DNA of 24,980 nt. Source: a virus. Position numbers and translations under genes: made by a program. The stretch is taken from positions 1 through 24,980 of IMG/VR virus record IMGVR_UViG_3300027733_000192. The stretch is one strand, 5' to 3'. The first letter of the stretch is position 1. The number at the start of each line of letters is the position of its first letter. Below are positions 5,208-13,186 of the stretch, in pieces. The notes beneath the pieces are model-generated. The model did not search any database. It was given only the letters and a program-made list of their open reading frames with translations, and was not told the DNA's origin.

Positions 5208-5772
5208 CGAATACCAAAGGTTCTGGAAGCGGCTTTCCAAAGTGGAAAGGGCGGCGTTGGAAGCGGCTGGCTTCAATCCCCATCGACCCGAAGACGCTGG
5301 AGTCCCTTTCGCGCATCGGTATTTTTCTGGTGAACCCTCTGATGGTGGTGACGTCCTCGGAGGACCGGGTGGCGAAGAAAACTTTGTCCAAGGCGGTTGG
5401 GGTCAAGGCTACGATATCAACGAAGTGCAAGCGGCACAATGGCGGATGCGCGAAAGGGAGGAAATCCAAGTGAGCAATCGAACTTTCACGCAGGACGAGG
5501 TGCTGGACATTCTCCGCAAGGTGATTGCCGTCATTGACCTGTCGACCCATGCGGAAGTACGGCTGCACGGAACCTGCATCAAGCTTGCCCTTGGCATCCC
5601 CGATCAACCGACCATGACAGCCTTGGCCAATCAGCACAGCCTGACCCGAGCGGCGATATCGGCGCGGGTAAAGACCATCCAGCGTAACCTAAAGCTGCCT
5701 CCGTCGCTGTACATGAAGTCCGACGCAGCTTGCAAGAAGCTCTCCAACGCTCGGAGGAAGAAACTTAAGTGA
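5194..5772 (+). CDS. Phage protein with C-terminal helix-turn-helix
   Basis: A 192-residue protein. Residues 1-45 (WKRLSKVERAALEAAGFNPH) may be a small helical domain, followed by a Gly-rich linker (50-72). Residues about 95-190 look DNA-binding: a helical region with HAEVRLHGTCIKLALGI (119-135), then TALANQHSLTRAAISARVK (142-160), which fits a helix-turn-helix of the sigma-region-4 type, and a basic tail. It overlaps the small terminase gene by four bases (GTGA), so coexpression is likely. It may be a late-gene regulator or a packaging-related DNA-binding protein; undecided. Confidence 0.6.
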   Translation: MPIYDEYQRFWKRLSKVERAALEAAGFNPHRPEDAGVPFAHRYFSGEPSDGGDVLGGPGGEENFVQGGWGQGYDINEVQAAQWRMREREEIQVSNRTFTQDEVLDILRKVIAVIDLSTHAEVRLHGTCIKLALGIPDQPTMTALANQHSLTRAAISARVKTIQRNLKLPPSLYMKSDAACKKLSNARRKKLK

Positions 5773-6398
5773 GTTCCGATAAGCCTCGACCCATTGACCT
5801 TGCCGGCCGCTTCGGTGTCACCAAGCAGGCCATCAACAAGTTTATCCAAGCGGGGATGCCCATCGACTCAATCGAGTCCGCCGAAGCCTGGTACATGGCA
5901 AGGGGTGCCGGTCGCATGGGTTCCACTGTCCGACCCGATAAGGACTTCAATGAGACCGTGGAGCGTCAGCGCGAATTGAAGGCTCTGGCCTACCAGCAGT
6001 ACCTTGACGACCTAGGTAGTAACTCGCCAGACGCCAGCAAATCCTATGCGACCTACGACAAGTTGGTGAAGACGCTAGTAACGCTGGAAAAGGAACTCCA
6101 AGCCCGACAGATTGCCAGCCGTGAGTACATTCGTACTCAGACCGCCATCGAAAGGTTCGGGCGAGTGTTCGCGCAGGTTCGTGAGGAGGCTACTCAGCTC
6201 GGGACGAAACTGGCGTCGAGGGTCAACCCTGACAACCCAGGCCGTGCAATGAAAGCCATCGACGACGAAGTTAAGCGAATGCTTGAGCGTCTGTCCGCTG
6301 CCGCTGGCTACGCCGAGCAGGCGGTCGTGAAGGAAGCAGACACGGAAGACCCGACAGAGGTTGAGGGCGACGAGGATTCCGTCGACGAAGTCGAGTGA
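5769..6398 (+). CDS. Terminase small subunit (Nu1-like)
   Basis: A 209-residue protein, against about 180 for lambda Nu1. An N-terminal winged helix-turn-helix (residues 7-45, IDLAGRFGVTKQAINKFIQA with a following AWYMAR helix) should bind the packaging site. The middle (about 60-185) is a long charged helical region for oligomerisation, and the C-terminus is strongly acidic. GTG start at 5769 overlaps the previous stop as GTGA, and the end overlaps the large subunit in the same way. Small subunits are poorly conserved, so the call rests on the helix-turn-helix, the size and its place right before the large subunit. Confidence 0.75.
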   Translation: MSSDKPRPIDLAGRFGVTKQAINKFIQAGMPIDSIESAEAWYMARGAGRMGSTVRPDKDFNETVERQRELKALAYQQYLDDLGSNSPDASKSYATYDKLVKTLVTLEKELQARQIASREYIRTQTAIERFGRVFAQVREEATQLGTKLASRVNPDNPGRAMKAIDDEVKRMLERLSAAAGYAEQAVVKEADTEDPTEVEGDEDSVDEVE

Positions 6399-8260
6399 TC
6401 ATCGACCCTCATACAATCGATACTTTCGAGGCTCACATCCGTGCGATGATGACGCCCGACCCCGAAGGCGACATCGTGCAATGGCTGGAAGCCAACGTGC
6501 GTGAGGTGCCAGGCTCTCCGCAGCCCGGGCCGTTCCGAGTGGAGTCCACTCCGTTCCTTGCTCCCATCCTACGGGCGTTGACCGACCCAGAGATTACCAC
6601 CGTCGTCGTGCTTGGAGCGGTGCAGATGGGCAAATCATCTCTGCTGGAACTGTGGTCGACTTTTATCCCTGCCCGTTCGCCTGGGCCGACCCTGCTCTTG
6701 CAGGACGTCGACGACAACGCGCAGGACTGGCAGAAAGATCGCCTACGTCCAATGTGGGAAGCCACGCCGGCTACGCTGTCCAAGATGGAGGACTCCGAAC
6801 GCAACCAATGGAAGAAGACCCGTTTCGAGCGTAACACCGTCTGGGTGCTGGGTGCGAACAACAAGAAGAACCTTCAGCGTCGTTCCATCCGATTCCTCGG
6901 CGGTGACGAAGTCTGGCTTTGGCCCAAGGGTCACTTGAACGAAGCCCTTGCGCGTCGCACGGCGTTCATCTGGCAAGGCAAGTCGCTGCTTGTCTCGCAG
7001 GGCGGCGTCGAAGGCGACGACATTACCGACCTGTGGAACCAGTCCGACCGCCGGGAGTGGACGTTCAAGTGTACGCAATGCGGTACGCGCCAAGCCTACG
7101 AGTGGGAGCAACTGATCTACCCCGAAGACGCACGGGAGCCGAACGGCTGGAACCTCGACAAGGTCAAGGCCGGTTGCACCTACGAGTGCAAGTCGTGCAA
7201 ACACCGTTACAAGGACTCCTTTGAGGTTCGCGCCGAATTAAACTTGTCGGGCGAGTACACGCCCATGAATCAGAACGCTCCCAAGGGGGTTGTTGGATTC
7301 CATTGGAACTCACTCTGCGCTCAATGGGGTCTAGACTGGGGCAAGCTCGCCGAAATGGCAATCCGTGCCAAGCAGGCTTTCGAGGAACACGGTGACGATG
7401 TCGCCCGTCGTGAATTTAAGCAGAAACGTCTGGCCCTCTCTTGGTCTGATGATCCAGACGATGGCGGTGGAGAAGTCATGCCTCAGGGCTACAAGATGCT
7501 CGACGAATGGGATGCCGAAGCGTTCATGGTCGATAGCAAGCTCGCCGAACCGCCGTTCAAGGACGAGTACAAAAAAGCCAAACAGTACGCACGGCTCCGC
7601 TTCATGGCGGTCGACGTGCAGCGTAAAGGATTCTACTGGGTAGTCCGTGCCTGGGCATTGGACGGAAAGTCCCGCATGGTGCAGTGGGGCTACTGCGAGA
7701 CCGAAGATCAGTTGCGCGAAGCCCAACGCAAACTAGAGGTGGCCGACTTCTTTGTCTTTGTCGACTCCGGCGACGGACCCAACACCGACACCGTTTACCG
7801 TATGTGTGCAAAGTACGCATGGAACGCCACCAAAGGTTCTGGCCAGAATGAGTTCCCTTGGCGTATCCAGACGCCCTATGGCATCAAGGTGGCCTATCGC
7901 CCATACGCCCGTGCGAAGGTAATCCAAGTCGGCCAGACCTCCTGCAAACTTTACCTCTTCTCTAATTTGTACTTCAAGGACTCCATCTCCCGCTTACGCC
8001 GCGCCGGGCATCACACTTACCCAGAGGACGCCGGCGACGAGTACCGTAAGCAGATGCAGTCGGAGCATCGCACCCGCCAGGCGAACGGTCAGGCCATCTG
8101 GTTACCCATTGGCGACCGTGCTAACCACCTATGGGACGCCGAGATCATCGGGATGCTGCCGGCCCTTATGGCCAAGCTCATCGGGCGCGGCAAGAACCGC
8201 AACGGTAAGCCGGAAGACCGTAAGCCTGAGGAAAAACCAGTGGAGGAAGAAACCGCTTGA
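6395..8260 (+). CDS. Terminase large subunit (lambda gpA family)
   Basis: A 621-residue protein (lambda gpA is 641) that cuts concatemeric DNA and drives it into the prohead by ATP hydrolysis. The Walker A-like loop is GAVQMGKSS (74-82) and Walker B is FLGGDEVW (167-174; D171, E172). A zinc-ribbon-like set of Cys lies at 226, 229, 261, 265 and 268. The C-terminal nuclease domain starts near RFMAVDVQ, with candidate metal-binding acids D407, D457 and D581 (HLWDAE). The end is a Lys/Glu-rich tail that may contact the portal. GTG start at 6395 overlaps the small-subunit stop (GTGA). Confidence 0.95.
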   Translation: MIIDPHTIDTFEAHIRAMMTPDPEGDIVQWLEANVREVPGSPQPGPFRVESTPFLAPILRALTDPEITTVVVLGAVQMGKSSLLELWSTFIPARSPGPTLLLQDVDDNAQDWQKDRLRPMWEATPATLSKMEDSERNQWKKTRFERNTVWVLGANNKKNLQRRSIRFLGGDEVWLWPKGHLNEALARRTAFIWQGKSLLVSQGGVEGDDITDLWNQSDRREWTFKCTQCGTRQAYEWEQLIYPEDAREPNGWNLDKVKAGCTYECKSCKHRYKDSFEVRAELNLSGEYTPMNQNAPKGVVGFHWNSLCAQWGLDWGKLAEMAIRAKQAFEEHGDDVARREFKQKRLALSWSDDPDDGGGEVMPQGYKMLDEWDAEAFMVDSKLAEPPFKDEYKKAKQYARLRFMAVDVQRKGFYWVVRAWALDGKSRMVQWGYCETEDQLREAQRKLEVADFFVFVDSGDGPNTDTVYRMCAKYAWNATKGSGQNEFPWRIQTPYGIKVAYRPYARAKVIQVGQTSCKLYLFSNLYFKDSISRLRRAGHHTYPEDAGDEYRKQMQSEHRTRQANGQAIWLPIGDRANHLWDAEIIGMLPALMAKLIGRGKNRNGKPEDRKPEEKPVEEETA

Positions 8261-8379
8261 CGGACATCATACCAGCAGTAGAGTTAATCCAAGCCGTCTG
8301 GCCCTTCTGGAAAAACCACGGGTGGCTCTTGTGGATCGTACATGGGTTGGGTCAGACGGCCCCTTTTACACGGGGCTAA
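8257..8379 (+). CDS. Possible 40-residue hydrophobic protein
   Basis: A TTG start at 8257 overlaps the terminase stop as TTGA, the same overlap style as the GTGA junctions upstream. The peptide (MTDIIPAVELIQAVWPFWKN, then HGWLLWIVHGLG) has a Trp-rich hydrophobic stretch. Its stop codon TAA is formed by the GGCTAAA of the recurrent late element at 8365-8384. Evidence is only context and composition; it may be untranslated. Confidence 0.35.
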   Translation: MTDIIPAVELIQAVWPFWKNHGWLLWIVHGLGQTAPFTRG

Positions 8380-8384
8380 ACGCA
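8365..8384 (+). promoter_or_regulatory. Late element copy 1 (TTTACACGGGGCTAAACGCA)
   Basis: The most diverged of five copies of the element with consensus TTGACANNNGGCTAAACCCA; it matches the fixed positions except T for G at position 3 and G for C at position 18. The gpW-like gene starts one base after it (ATG at 8386). Its role is inferred from the set: a promoter or RNA start element. Confidence 0.5.
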
Positions 8385-8385
8385 A

Positions 8386-8652
8386 ATGGCACGACCCCAA
8401 GGTATCTTCCTTATTTTCGACATTTGCGACATTCTTGAGATTGTTGACAAGGCGAAGGAATTGCTGAAGCAGGGTAAGACCATGATGGAGTACTCCGATT
8501 CGGGTACCTCCGTGGTAAAGCAGTTCCCGATGGACATCTCCACCGTCTTGGTGGAATGCCGCTACGCGCTGATGGTTAAAGACCCCCAGACCTACGGTTC
8601 AGTCGACCGTGTCCGGGTAATCAATATGCTCAATAACTTCCGAGGATTCTGA
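8386..8652 (+). CDS. Small head-completion protein, possibly gpW-like
   Basis: An 88-residue protein between large terminase and portal, exactly where lambda carries W (68 residues, head-tail joining). Like gpW it has an N-terminal helix with KAKELLKQGK, a short beta hairpin around YSDSGTSVVKQFPMD, and a second helix (STVLVECRYALMV). The match is structural pattern and position, not sequence identity, so the call is moderate. The gene follows the late element at 8365 and overlaps the portal gene as TGATG. Confidence 0.5.
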   Translation: MARPQGIFLIFDICDILEIVDKAKELLKQGKTMMEYSDSGTSVVKQFPMDISTVLVECRYALMVKDPQTYGSVDRVRVINMLNNFRGF

Positions 8653-10247
8653 TGAAACCGAAAAAGCCGAGCAAGCCTGCCGTACCGCAGGTTAAGAAAC
8701 CCAAGACGCCGAGCGTAGCCCGTAACACGGCACCGCAGAAGCAGGCGTCGGGGGGAGGCTCTGGCCCGGGCATCTTCTCGAATTTCGAGTCCGCCAAGTT
8801 CAGCAACAAGCGTTCTTGGATTTGGTCGTCTTGGCCGCAGGACTTTAAGAAGACCATGACGGTCTTCGACCGCATGGAGACCACGCGCAAGATGCGCTGG
8901 CTGGAACTCAATGCGGGTCTTATCCGACAGGTGCTGGCCGACATGGCCTTGTACACAGTCGGCAACGGCATCAAGCCCCAGGCACAGTCTGGCGACGAGA
9001 TGTGGGATGACTCCGCCGAAGCCTACTTCAAGCAATGGGCAGCTCGCTCTTGTGACATTACGGGACGTTTCTCGTTCTTTGAACTCCAGCACATTTGCTG
9101 CCGACTGATGGATCGTGACGGAGAGTGCTTCATCATCAAGACCCGTGGACCCGGTGGCGAACCCCGCCTTCAGGTCATCGAGTCTCACCGTGTCGGCAAT
9201 TCGTCCAACAACGAAGTTCCGCCTGGCATGGTCGACGGTATCCTTTTTGGACCCTACGGTCAGCCTATCTCATACAACGTAATCCGCTCTGACGGCTCCA
9301 GCCGCCTAGTGCCAGCCAATGCGGTAATTCACTTGTTTGAGCCGGAACTCGCCTCGGGTGCGCGGGCTTATAGCCCCCTCCAGCACTCGATCAATAACTT
9401 GGTCGATATGCTGGAGATTCTTTCGCTGGAGAAACTGGCGGTCAAGACCTCGTCAGACATCACGCGCACAATCAGCCGTGAGAATCCGAACTTCGACGGT
9501 ACGCAGTCCGACTTTGAAGCCTTTGGCATGAAGCCGCAGGACTACGGCGACGGTATGACCGACCCGAGCGAGGCTTCGACATTCCTCGGAGGCAAGGTGC
9601 TGGCTCTGGCTCCCGGAGAAAAGCTGGAATCCTTTGAGTCGAACCGTCCGAACAAGACCTTCGACGGATTCATCGAACACCTTGAGCGCGACTCTCTGGC
9701 GGGTATGCTCCCGTATGAGTTCGTGGCCAATCCGACAAAGGCCGGCGGAGCTGTCATGCGGTTCGTGGTCGCCAAGGCTGATCGCAAGTTCTCGCACCGA
9801 CAGGCCATCATGGTGCAGCGTTTCCTGACGCCGGTCTGGGGCTACATCATTGGTTCCGCCATTAAGGACGGTTTCCTACGCTCCACCGAAGCCTGGACGA
9901 ATGTTTCTTGGACGACTCCTCGCAAGGTTACCGTAGACGCTGGACGTGACTCTCAGCAGAACCGTCAGGACATCGAGTCTGGCCTCAAAACCCTTACGCA
10001 AAACTATCTGGAAGAAGGCGAAGATCCGAAGGAACAGATGCGTTCCAACGCCGCCGAAAAGCGTTACCTTCTCGACCTCGCCAAGGAATTCGACGTTCCT
10101 CTCTCAATGCTCTACAAGCCGCAGAACGTGGCTCCAGCAGACATCAACGCATCGGTTGCAGACGAAGAGCCGGCCAAAATGGACGACGGCGCGAAGATTG
10201 TCGAAGACGACGTTGACCCCGACGACGAAGAAACCTTCAAAAAATAA
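8652..10247 (+). CDS. Portal protein (lambda gpB family)
   Basis: A 531-residue protein, essentially the length of lambda gpB (533). It forms the dodecameric ring at one capsid vertex through which DNA enters and to which the tail connects. Family-typical stretches include RLMDRDGECF (the aspartate/glycine turn near residue 150), the VIESHRVG and GQPISYNVI segments, and LPYEFVANPTKAGG. The N-terminal 40 residues are Lys/Pro-rich and disordered; the C-terminal 60 are acidic. One of the few starts with a visible Shine-Dalgarno-like GAGGA (8642-8646), five bases before the ATG. Confidence 0.93.
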   Translation: MKPKKPSKPAVPQVKKPKTPSVARNTAPQKQASGGGSGPGIFSNFESAKFSNKRSWIWSSWPQDFKKTMTVFDRMETTRKMRWLELNAGLIRQVLADMALYTVGNGIKPQAQSGDEMWDDSAEAYFKQWAARSCDITGRFSFFELQHICCRLMDRDGECFIIKTRGPGGEPRLQVIESHRVGNSSNNEVPPGMVDGILFGPYGQPISYNVIRSDGSSRLVPANAVIHLFEPELASGARAYSPLQHSINNLVDMLEILSLEKLAVKTSSDITRTISRENPNFDGTQSDFEAFGMKPQDYGDGMTDPSEASTFLGGKVLALAPGEKLESFESNRPNKTFDGFIEHLERDSLAGMLPYEFVANPTKAGGAVMRFVVAKADRKFSHRQAIMVQRFLTPVWGYIIGSAIKDGFLRSTEAWTNVSWTTPRKVTVDAGRDSQQNRQDIESGLKTLTQNYLEEGEDPKEQMRSNAAEKRYLLDLAKEFDVPLSMLYKPQNVAPADINASVADEEPAKMDDGAKIVEDDVDPDDEETFKK

Positions 10248-10250
10248 TCC

Positions 10251-11321
10251 ATGTATTCCCTTTCTAACGCATTCAAGACTTTCGCGCCGATGCTTATCGA
10301 GCCGGCGAAGGCCAAGGCTTACCTCGAAAAAGTGGCCAACCTTTCCCCGACCGAACTAAAGGCGGGCGACGATTTGGAAGACATGATGGAGATGCTCTTC
10401 GGCCCCAAGCCCTGCATGATCAAGTCGGGCGACCTTGCCATCATTCCCGTCAAAGGCGTGATTGGCTCTGGCCTCACCGAGCTGGAAAAGATGATGGGTG
10501 CCACGGACGTCGAAGACATCCAAGAGATGCTCGAAGAAGCCGAGCGTGACCCGGGCGTCGAAACCATCATTTTCGACTTTGATACGCCTGGCGGCACCGT
10601 CACTGGCGTCCCCGAAATGGCTGCTCGCATCCGCGCTTGCAAGAAGCGTACGGTTGGCTGGACCTGCAAGCAGTCCTGCTCCGCTGGGATGTGGCTGATG
10701 AGCCAGTGTGACGAGGTCTTCGTGTCCCCGTCATCGGTCGTCGGATCCATCGGGGTGTATATCCCAATCTACGACATGAAGGCGGCTTACGCCGAGGAAG
10801 GCATCACCGTTGACCTTATCAAGGCCGGCTGGGCAAAGGGGGCTGGCTACACCGGCACCTCGATGACCCCCGAGCAGCGGAAACTCTTCCAAGACGACGT
10901 CGACGAAATGCACAAGTGGTTCATCATGGACATCAAGTCCGTCCGTACCTACGCCGACGAAGCCGATATGCAAGGCCAGTGCTGGTCTGGCAAGAAGGGA
11001 GCGGAGAAGAATCTCGTCTCTGGCCTGATGAATACTTTCGACAATCTGCTCATGGCAATCGACCCCGAGGAATACGCCATTTACGAACGTGCCGAGAAGC
11101 AGGTTCCCGTTGGCGGTCCGTCCAATTACGCCCAGGCGGCTGATGTGTCCCCCGAGCAGGGCGACAAGGACGAAGCGGCCCCAATCTCCGACGACGACAA
11201 GAAAAAGAAGAAAAAGAAGAAGAAGAACCCGGACGGTACGGATTCCGAAGAAGATGAGGACGAAGAGATGCCCAATCAGGAATGCCCCCCTATCGATACC
11301 GACGGAAAGCCCAAGGCTTGA
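10251..11321 (+). CDS. S49-family prohead protease (lambda gpC-like)
   Basis: A 356-residue serine protease of the SppA/gpC type that processes head proteins during prohead maturation. FDFDTPGGTVTGV (108-120) and the nucleophile S144 in CSAGMW, with K196 in KAGWAKGAG, form the expected Ser-Lys dyad; their spacing of 52 residues equals that of single-domain bacterial SppA (S147 and K199 in the Bacillus enzyme). The C-terminal 80 residues are not part of the protease: an acidic tail with nine consecutive Lys (codons at 11199-11225) followed by a Glu/Asp run, perhaps a scaffold-like or disordered segment. It sits between portal and scaffold, as in lambda. Confidence 0.9.
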   Translation: MYSLSNAFKTFAPMLIEPAKAKAYLEKVANLSPTELKAGDDLEDMMEMLFGPKPCMIKSGDLAIIPVKGVIGSGLTELEKMMGATDVEDIQEMLEEAERDPGVETIIFDFDTPGGTVTGVPEMAARIRACKKRTVGWTCKQSCSAGMWLMSQCDEVFVSPSSVVGSIGVYIPIYDMKAAYAEEGITVDLIKAGWAKGAGYTGTSMTPEQRKLFQDDVDEMHKWFIMDIKSVRTYADEADMQGQCWSGKKGAEKNLVSGLMNTFDNLLMAIDPEEYAIYERAEKQVPVGGPSNYAQAADVSPEQGDKDEAAPISDDDKKKKKKKKKNPDGTDSEEDEDEEMPNQECPPIDTDGKPKA

Positions 11322-11337
11322 CACTTGGCTAAACCCA
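11318..11337 (+). promoter_or_regulatory. Late element copy 2 (TTGACACTTGGCTAAACCCA)
   Basis: A copy identical to that at 14591. It overlaps the stop codon of the protease gene (TGA at 11319-11321) and ends two bases before the ATG at 11340 of the scaffold gene. It should serve scaffold and capsid, two genes needed in high amounts. Confidence 0.6.
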
Positions 11338-11339
11338 AG

Positions 11340-11801
11340 ATGACGCTCGAAGAACGCCTTAACTCGCTGAAGGAAGCCTTTACTGGTAAGACCGCCGAGG
11401 TCGAAGCCAAGGCCAGCGAAGTTGCCTCCCTCACCGCCAAGGTTGACGAACTCACCGCTGCGATGTCCGCCAAGGACGCTTCGCTCGCCGAGTTCACCGC
11501 CAAGGTCGATGACCTTTCCGCCAAGCTCGCCGCCGCCGATGAACTTCGTGCGAAGGCCGAAGCCCAGGCTGCGACCATTACTGCCTCGCAGGAAACTGCT
11601 GGCAAGAAGGCCGCTCAGATTGCCGCTTCGGTCGGCGTCAGCCCCCTTGAAGTCACCCCCTCCGAGGTCGCCGCTACTTCCAAGAGCGACGCCGAGATCT
11701 CCGAGGAGTGGGTGGCTCTTAAGCAGAAGGACGGCAAAGCCGCTTCCGATTTCTACAGCAAGAACCGTCCGGCCATCCTCCGCGCCGCCGGCCTTCGCTG
11801 A
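11340..11801 (+). CDS. Coiled-coil protein, probable capsid scaffold
   Basis: A 153-residue Ala/Glu/Lys-rich protein with a predicted long coiled coil from about residue 10 to 85 (repeats such as LTAKVDEL and FTAKVDDL), then a short C-terminal domain with EISEEWVALKQKDGKAASDF and a basic end that could bind the capsid shell. Size, composition and position between protease and capsid fit a scaffolding protein. The frame is open from TTG at 11325, which would encode MAKPK from the late element itself; I prefer the ATG at 11340 because the element probably has a non-coding role. Confidence 0.7.
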   Translation: MTLEERLNSLKEAFTGKTAEVEAKASEVASLTAKVDELTAAMSAKDASLAEFTAKVDDLSAKLAAADELRAKAEAQAATITASQETAGKKAAQIAASVGVSPLEVTPSEVAATSKSDAEISEEWVALKQKDGKAASDFYSKNRPAILRAAGLR

Positions 11802-11832
11802 TTCCCCTCTCCCCCTAACCTAACTCCCTACT

Positions 11833-12747
11833 ATGTCTAACAGCATTGGTGGTTTGACCCTCCAGCTCGTCGCTGAAGAGTCCCTCCGCACCCTAGTCCC
11901 CGAACTCGTTCCCCTGACCGAGATCGCCGTTACCGATTTCGGTAACTACGTCGCCGAGCGCGGCACCACGGTCCACACCCGTTATGCCTCTGCTTTCTCC
12001 GCCACGACCTTCAACCCGGCTAACGGCTTCGTTCCTGCGGACGCCACCTCGACGGACGTCCCTGTGACGATTGCCGACCTGAAGTATGTCGACGTCGCTT
12101 TCACCGATTACGAAGCGTCCACCCTTAGCCTGGAACGCCTCCGTCGCCTCTTCTTCGCTCCGATTGCCAACGCCGTCCAGAAGTCCCTGTTCGACGAAGT
12201 GCTGTCCAAGGTGACCGCCGCTAACTTCAGCACGACCGCTTACTCGGGCCTCATGGCCGACTTTGACCGCAAGGCCGTTGCCTCTGCTGCCAAGAACCTG
12301 ACCAAGGCCAACCTGCCTCACCTCGGTCGTAAACTCCTCCTCAGCCCCGACGCCCTCGGTCAGCTCGTTCAGGATCCGTCCGTCGCCCAGACCTTCTCCT
12401 ACGGTAACAGCGATGTTATCCAGAAGAACGCCATCAGCAAGGAACTCCACGGCTTCAGCGTCTCCGAGTACAACGGTTTCCCTTCTTCGGGTACCGCTTT
12501 CGACGAAGGTCTCAACGGCGTCGCTTCCTGCAAGGAAGGTCTCGTCATCGTGACCCGTGTTCCTGCTACCCCCACCACGGGCGGTGGCGAACAGATGGTC
12601 GTTCAGGATCCGGACAGCAAGTTCTCCTTCGCTCTCCGCTACTGGTACAACTGGCAGGCCGGTAAGCACAATATGTCGGCTCTCTGGCTCGTTGGTTCGG
12701 CTGTCGGTAACCCGGCCGCTCTCCAGCGCATCAAGTTCACCGACTAA
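11833..12747 (+). CDS. Major capsid protein (HK97 fold)
   Basis: A 304-residue protein with the features of phage coat proteins: a short N-terminal helix (SLRTLVPELVP), an extended-loop-like region with GTTVHTRYASAF, a VDVAFTDYEASTL strand-helix segment, an Ala-rich spine helix region (KAVASAAKNLTKANLP), and C-terminal strands (FALRYWYNWQAG). It resembles the P22/HK97-like coat families in outline; the exact family is uncertain. It follows scaffold and precedes a strong terminator, as expected for the most abundant product. The leader TCCC-TACT-ATG resembles the TTCCC-N4-ATG leader of the leftward operon. Confidence 0.85.
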   Translation: MSNSIGGLTLQLVAEESLRTLVPELVPLTEIAVTDFGNYVAERGTTVHTRYASAFSATTFNPANGFVPADATSTDVPVTIADLKYVDVAFTDYEASTLSLERLRRLFFAPIANAVQKSLFDEVLSKVTAANFSTTAYSGLMADFDRKAVASAAKNLTKANLPHLGRKLLLSPDALGQLVQDPSVAQTFSYGNSDVIQKNAISKELHGFSVSEYNGFPSSGTAFDEGLNGVASCKEGLVIVTRVPATPTTGGGEQMVVQDPDSKFSFALRYWYNWQAGKHNMSALWLVGSAVGNPAALQRIKFTD

Positions 12748-12750
12748 TCA

Positions 12751-12779
12751 CTTTCGGGGGAGTTTAAAATCCCCCAAAG
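12751..12779 (+). terminator. First hairpin after the capsid gene
   Basis: GGGGGA (12756-12761), an eight-base AT loop and TCCCCC (12770-12775) pair perfectly, with flanking CTTT and AAAG adding to the stem across one bulged C. No T-tract follows, so it may stabilise the 3' end of the capsid messenger or assist the terminator just downstream. Confidence 0.55.
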
Positions 12780-12792
12780 CGACAATGCGAAG

Positions 12793-12830
12793 CCCACTCC
12801 CCGCGCCACGGGGGGTGGGTTTCTTATTTT
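12793..12830 (+). terminator. Rho-independent terminator after the capsid gene
   Basis: CCCACTCCCCG (12793-12803) and CGGGGGGTGGG (12809-12819) form an 11-bp stem with one G-U pair and a five-base loop, followed by TTTCTTATTTT (12820-12830). This is a textbook intrinsic terminator. Its last two T residues are the first two bases of the next late element. Confidence 0.9.
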
Positions 12831-12848
12831 GACAGTGGGCTAAACCCA
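12829..12848 (+). promoter_or_regulatory. Late element copy 3 (TTGACAGTGGGCTAAACCCA)
   Basis: It starts within the T-tract of the capsid terminator, and its last A is the A of the ATG of the next gene (12848). Transcription stopped by the terminator must restart here or nearby for the tail genes to be expressed at normal levels, which is the strongest contextual evidence that the element is a promoter. Confidence 0.65.
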
Positions 12849-13186
12849 TGTCGGGAATCACGGACGAATGGGCTTTAGACGCCTCGGAGATCCTTTCCGA
12901 GATACCTAAGGCTGTGACCGTTAAAAACGTCCCAGCAGGGACGCCAGTGGCCTTAAACGCCTTGATGTCGCAGCCAGCCATCATGCAGGACTTGGAAACG
13001 GGTGGTTTCTTAAACCATACGTCTTTCGACATGAAGTTCCTGCGGACGGACGCCGCTGCCAACCCGGGGCTGATTGCCTTCGGGAATGTGGTGGCCTATG
13101 GGGGTCAGGAGTTCCGCATTATGACGGTCACCGACCGTCTGCCCTCCGCCTGGGTCATCGTCAAAGTCCAGACGAAGGTTCAGTAA
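12848..13186 (+). CDS. Head-tail joining protein (lambda FII-like by position)
   Basis: A 112-residue protein, the size of lambda FII (117). Its second half is beta-rich (LIAFGNVVAYGGQEFRIMTV, then AWVIVKVQT), as in head-closure stoppers, and it lies directly after the capsid gene, where lambda-like phages carry the neck proteins. No strong sequence signature, so the call rests on size, fold pattern and order. The ATG begins at the last base of the late element, so its messenger could be almost leaderless. The stop overlaps the next start (TAATG). Confidence 0.6.
   Translation: MSGITDEWALDASEILSEIPKAVTVKNVPAGTPVALNALMSQPAIMQDLETGGFLNHTSFDMKFLRTDAAANPGLIAFGNVVAYGGQEFRIMTVTDRLPSAWVIVKVQTKVQ

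Noticed and set aside
11199-11225. Slippery site in the polylysine codons
   Set aside because: The reading phase gives G-AAA-AAG rather than A-AAA-AAG, and neither alternative frame gives a meaningful extension.
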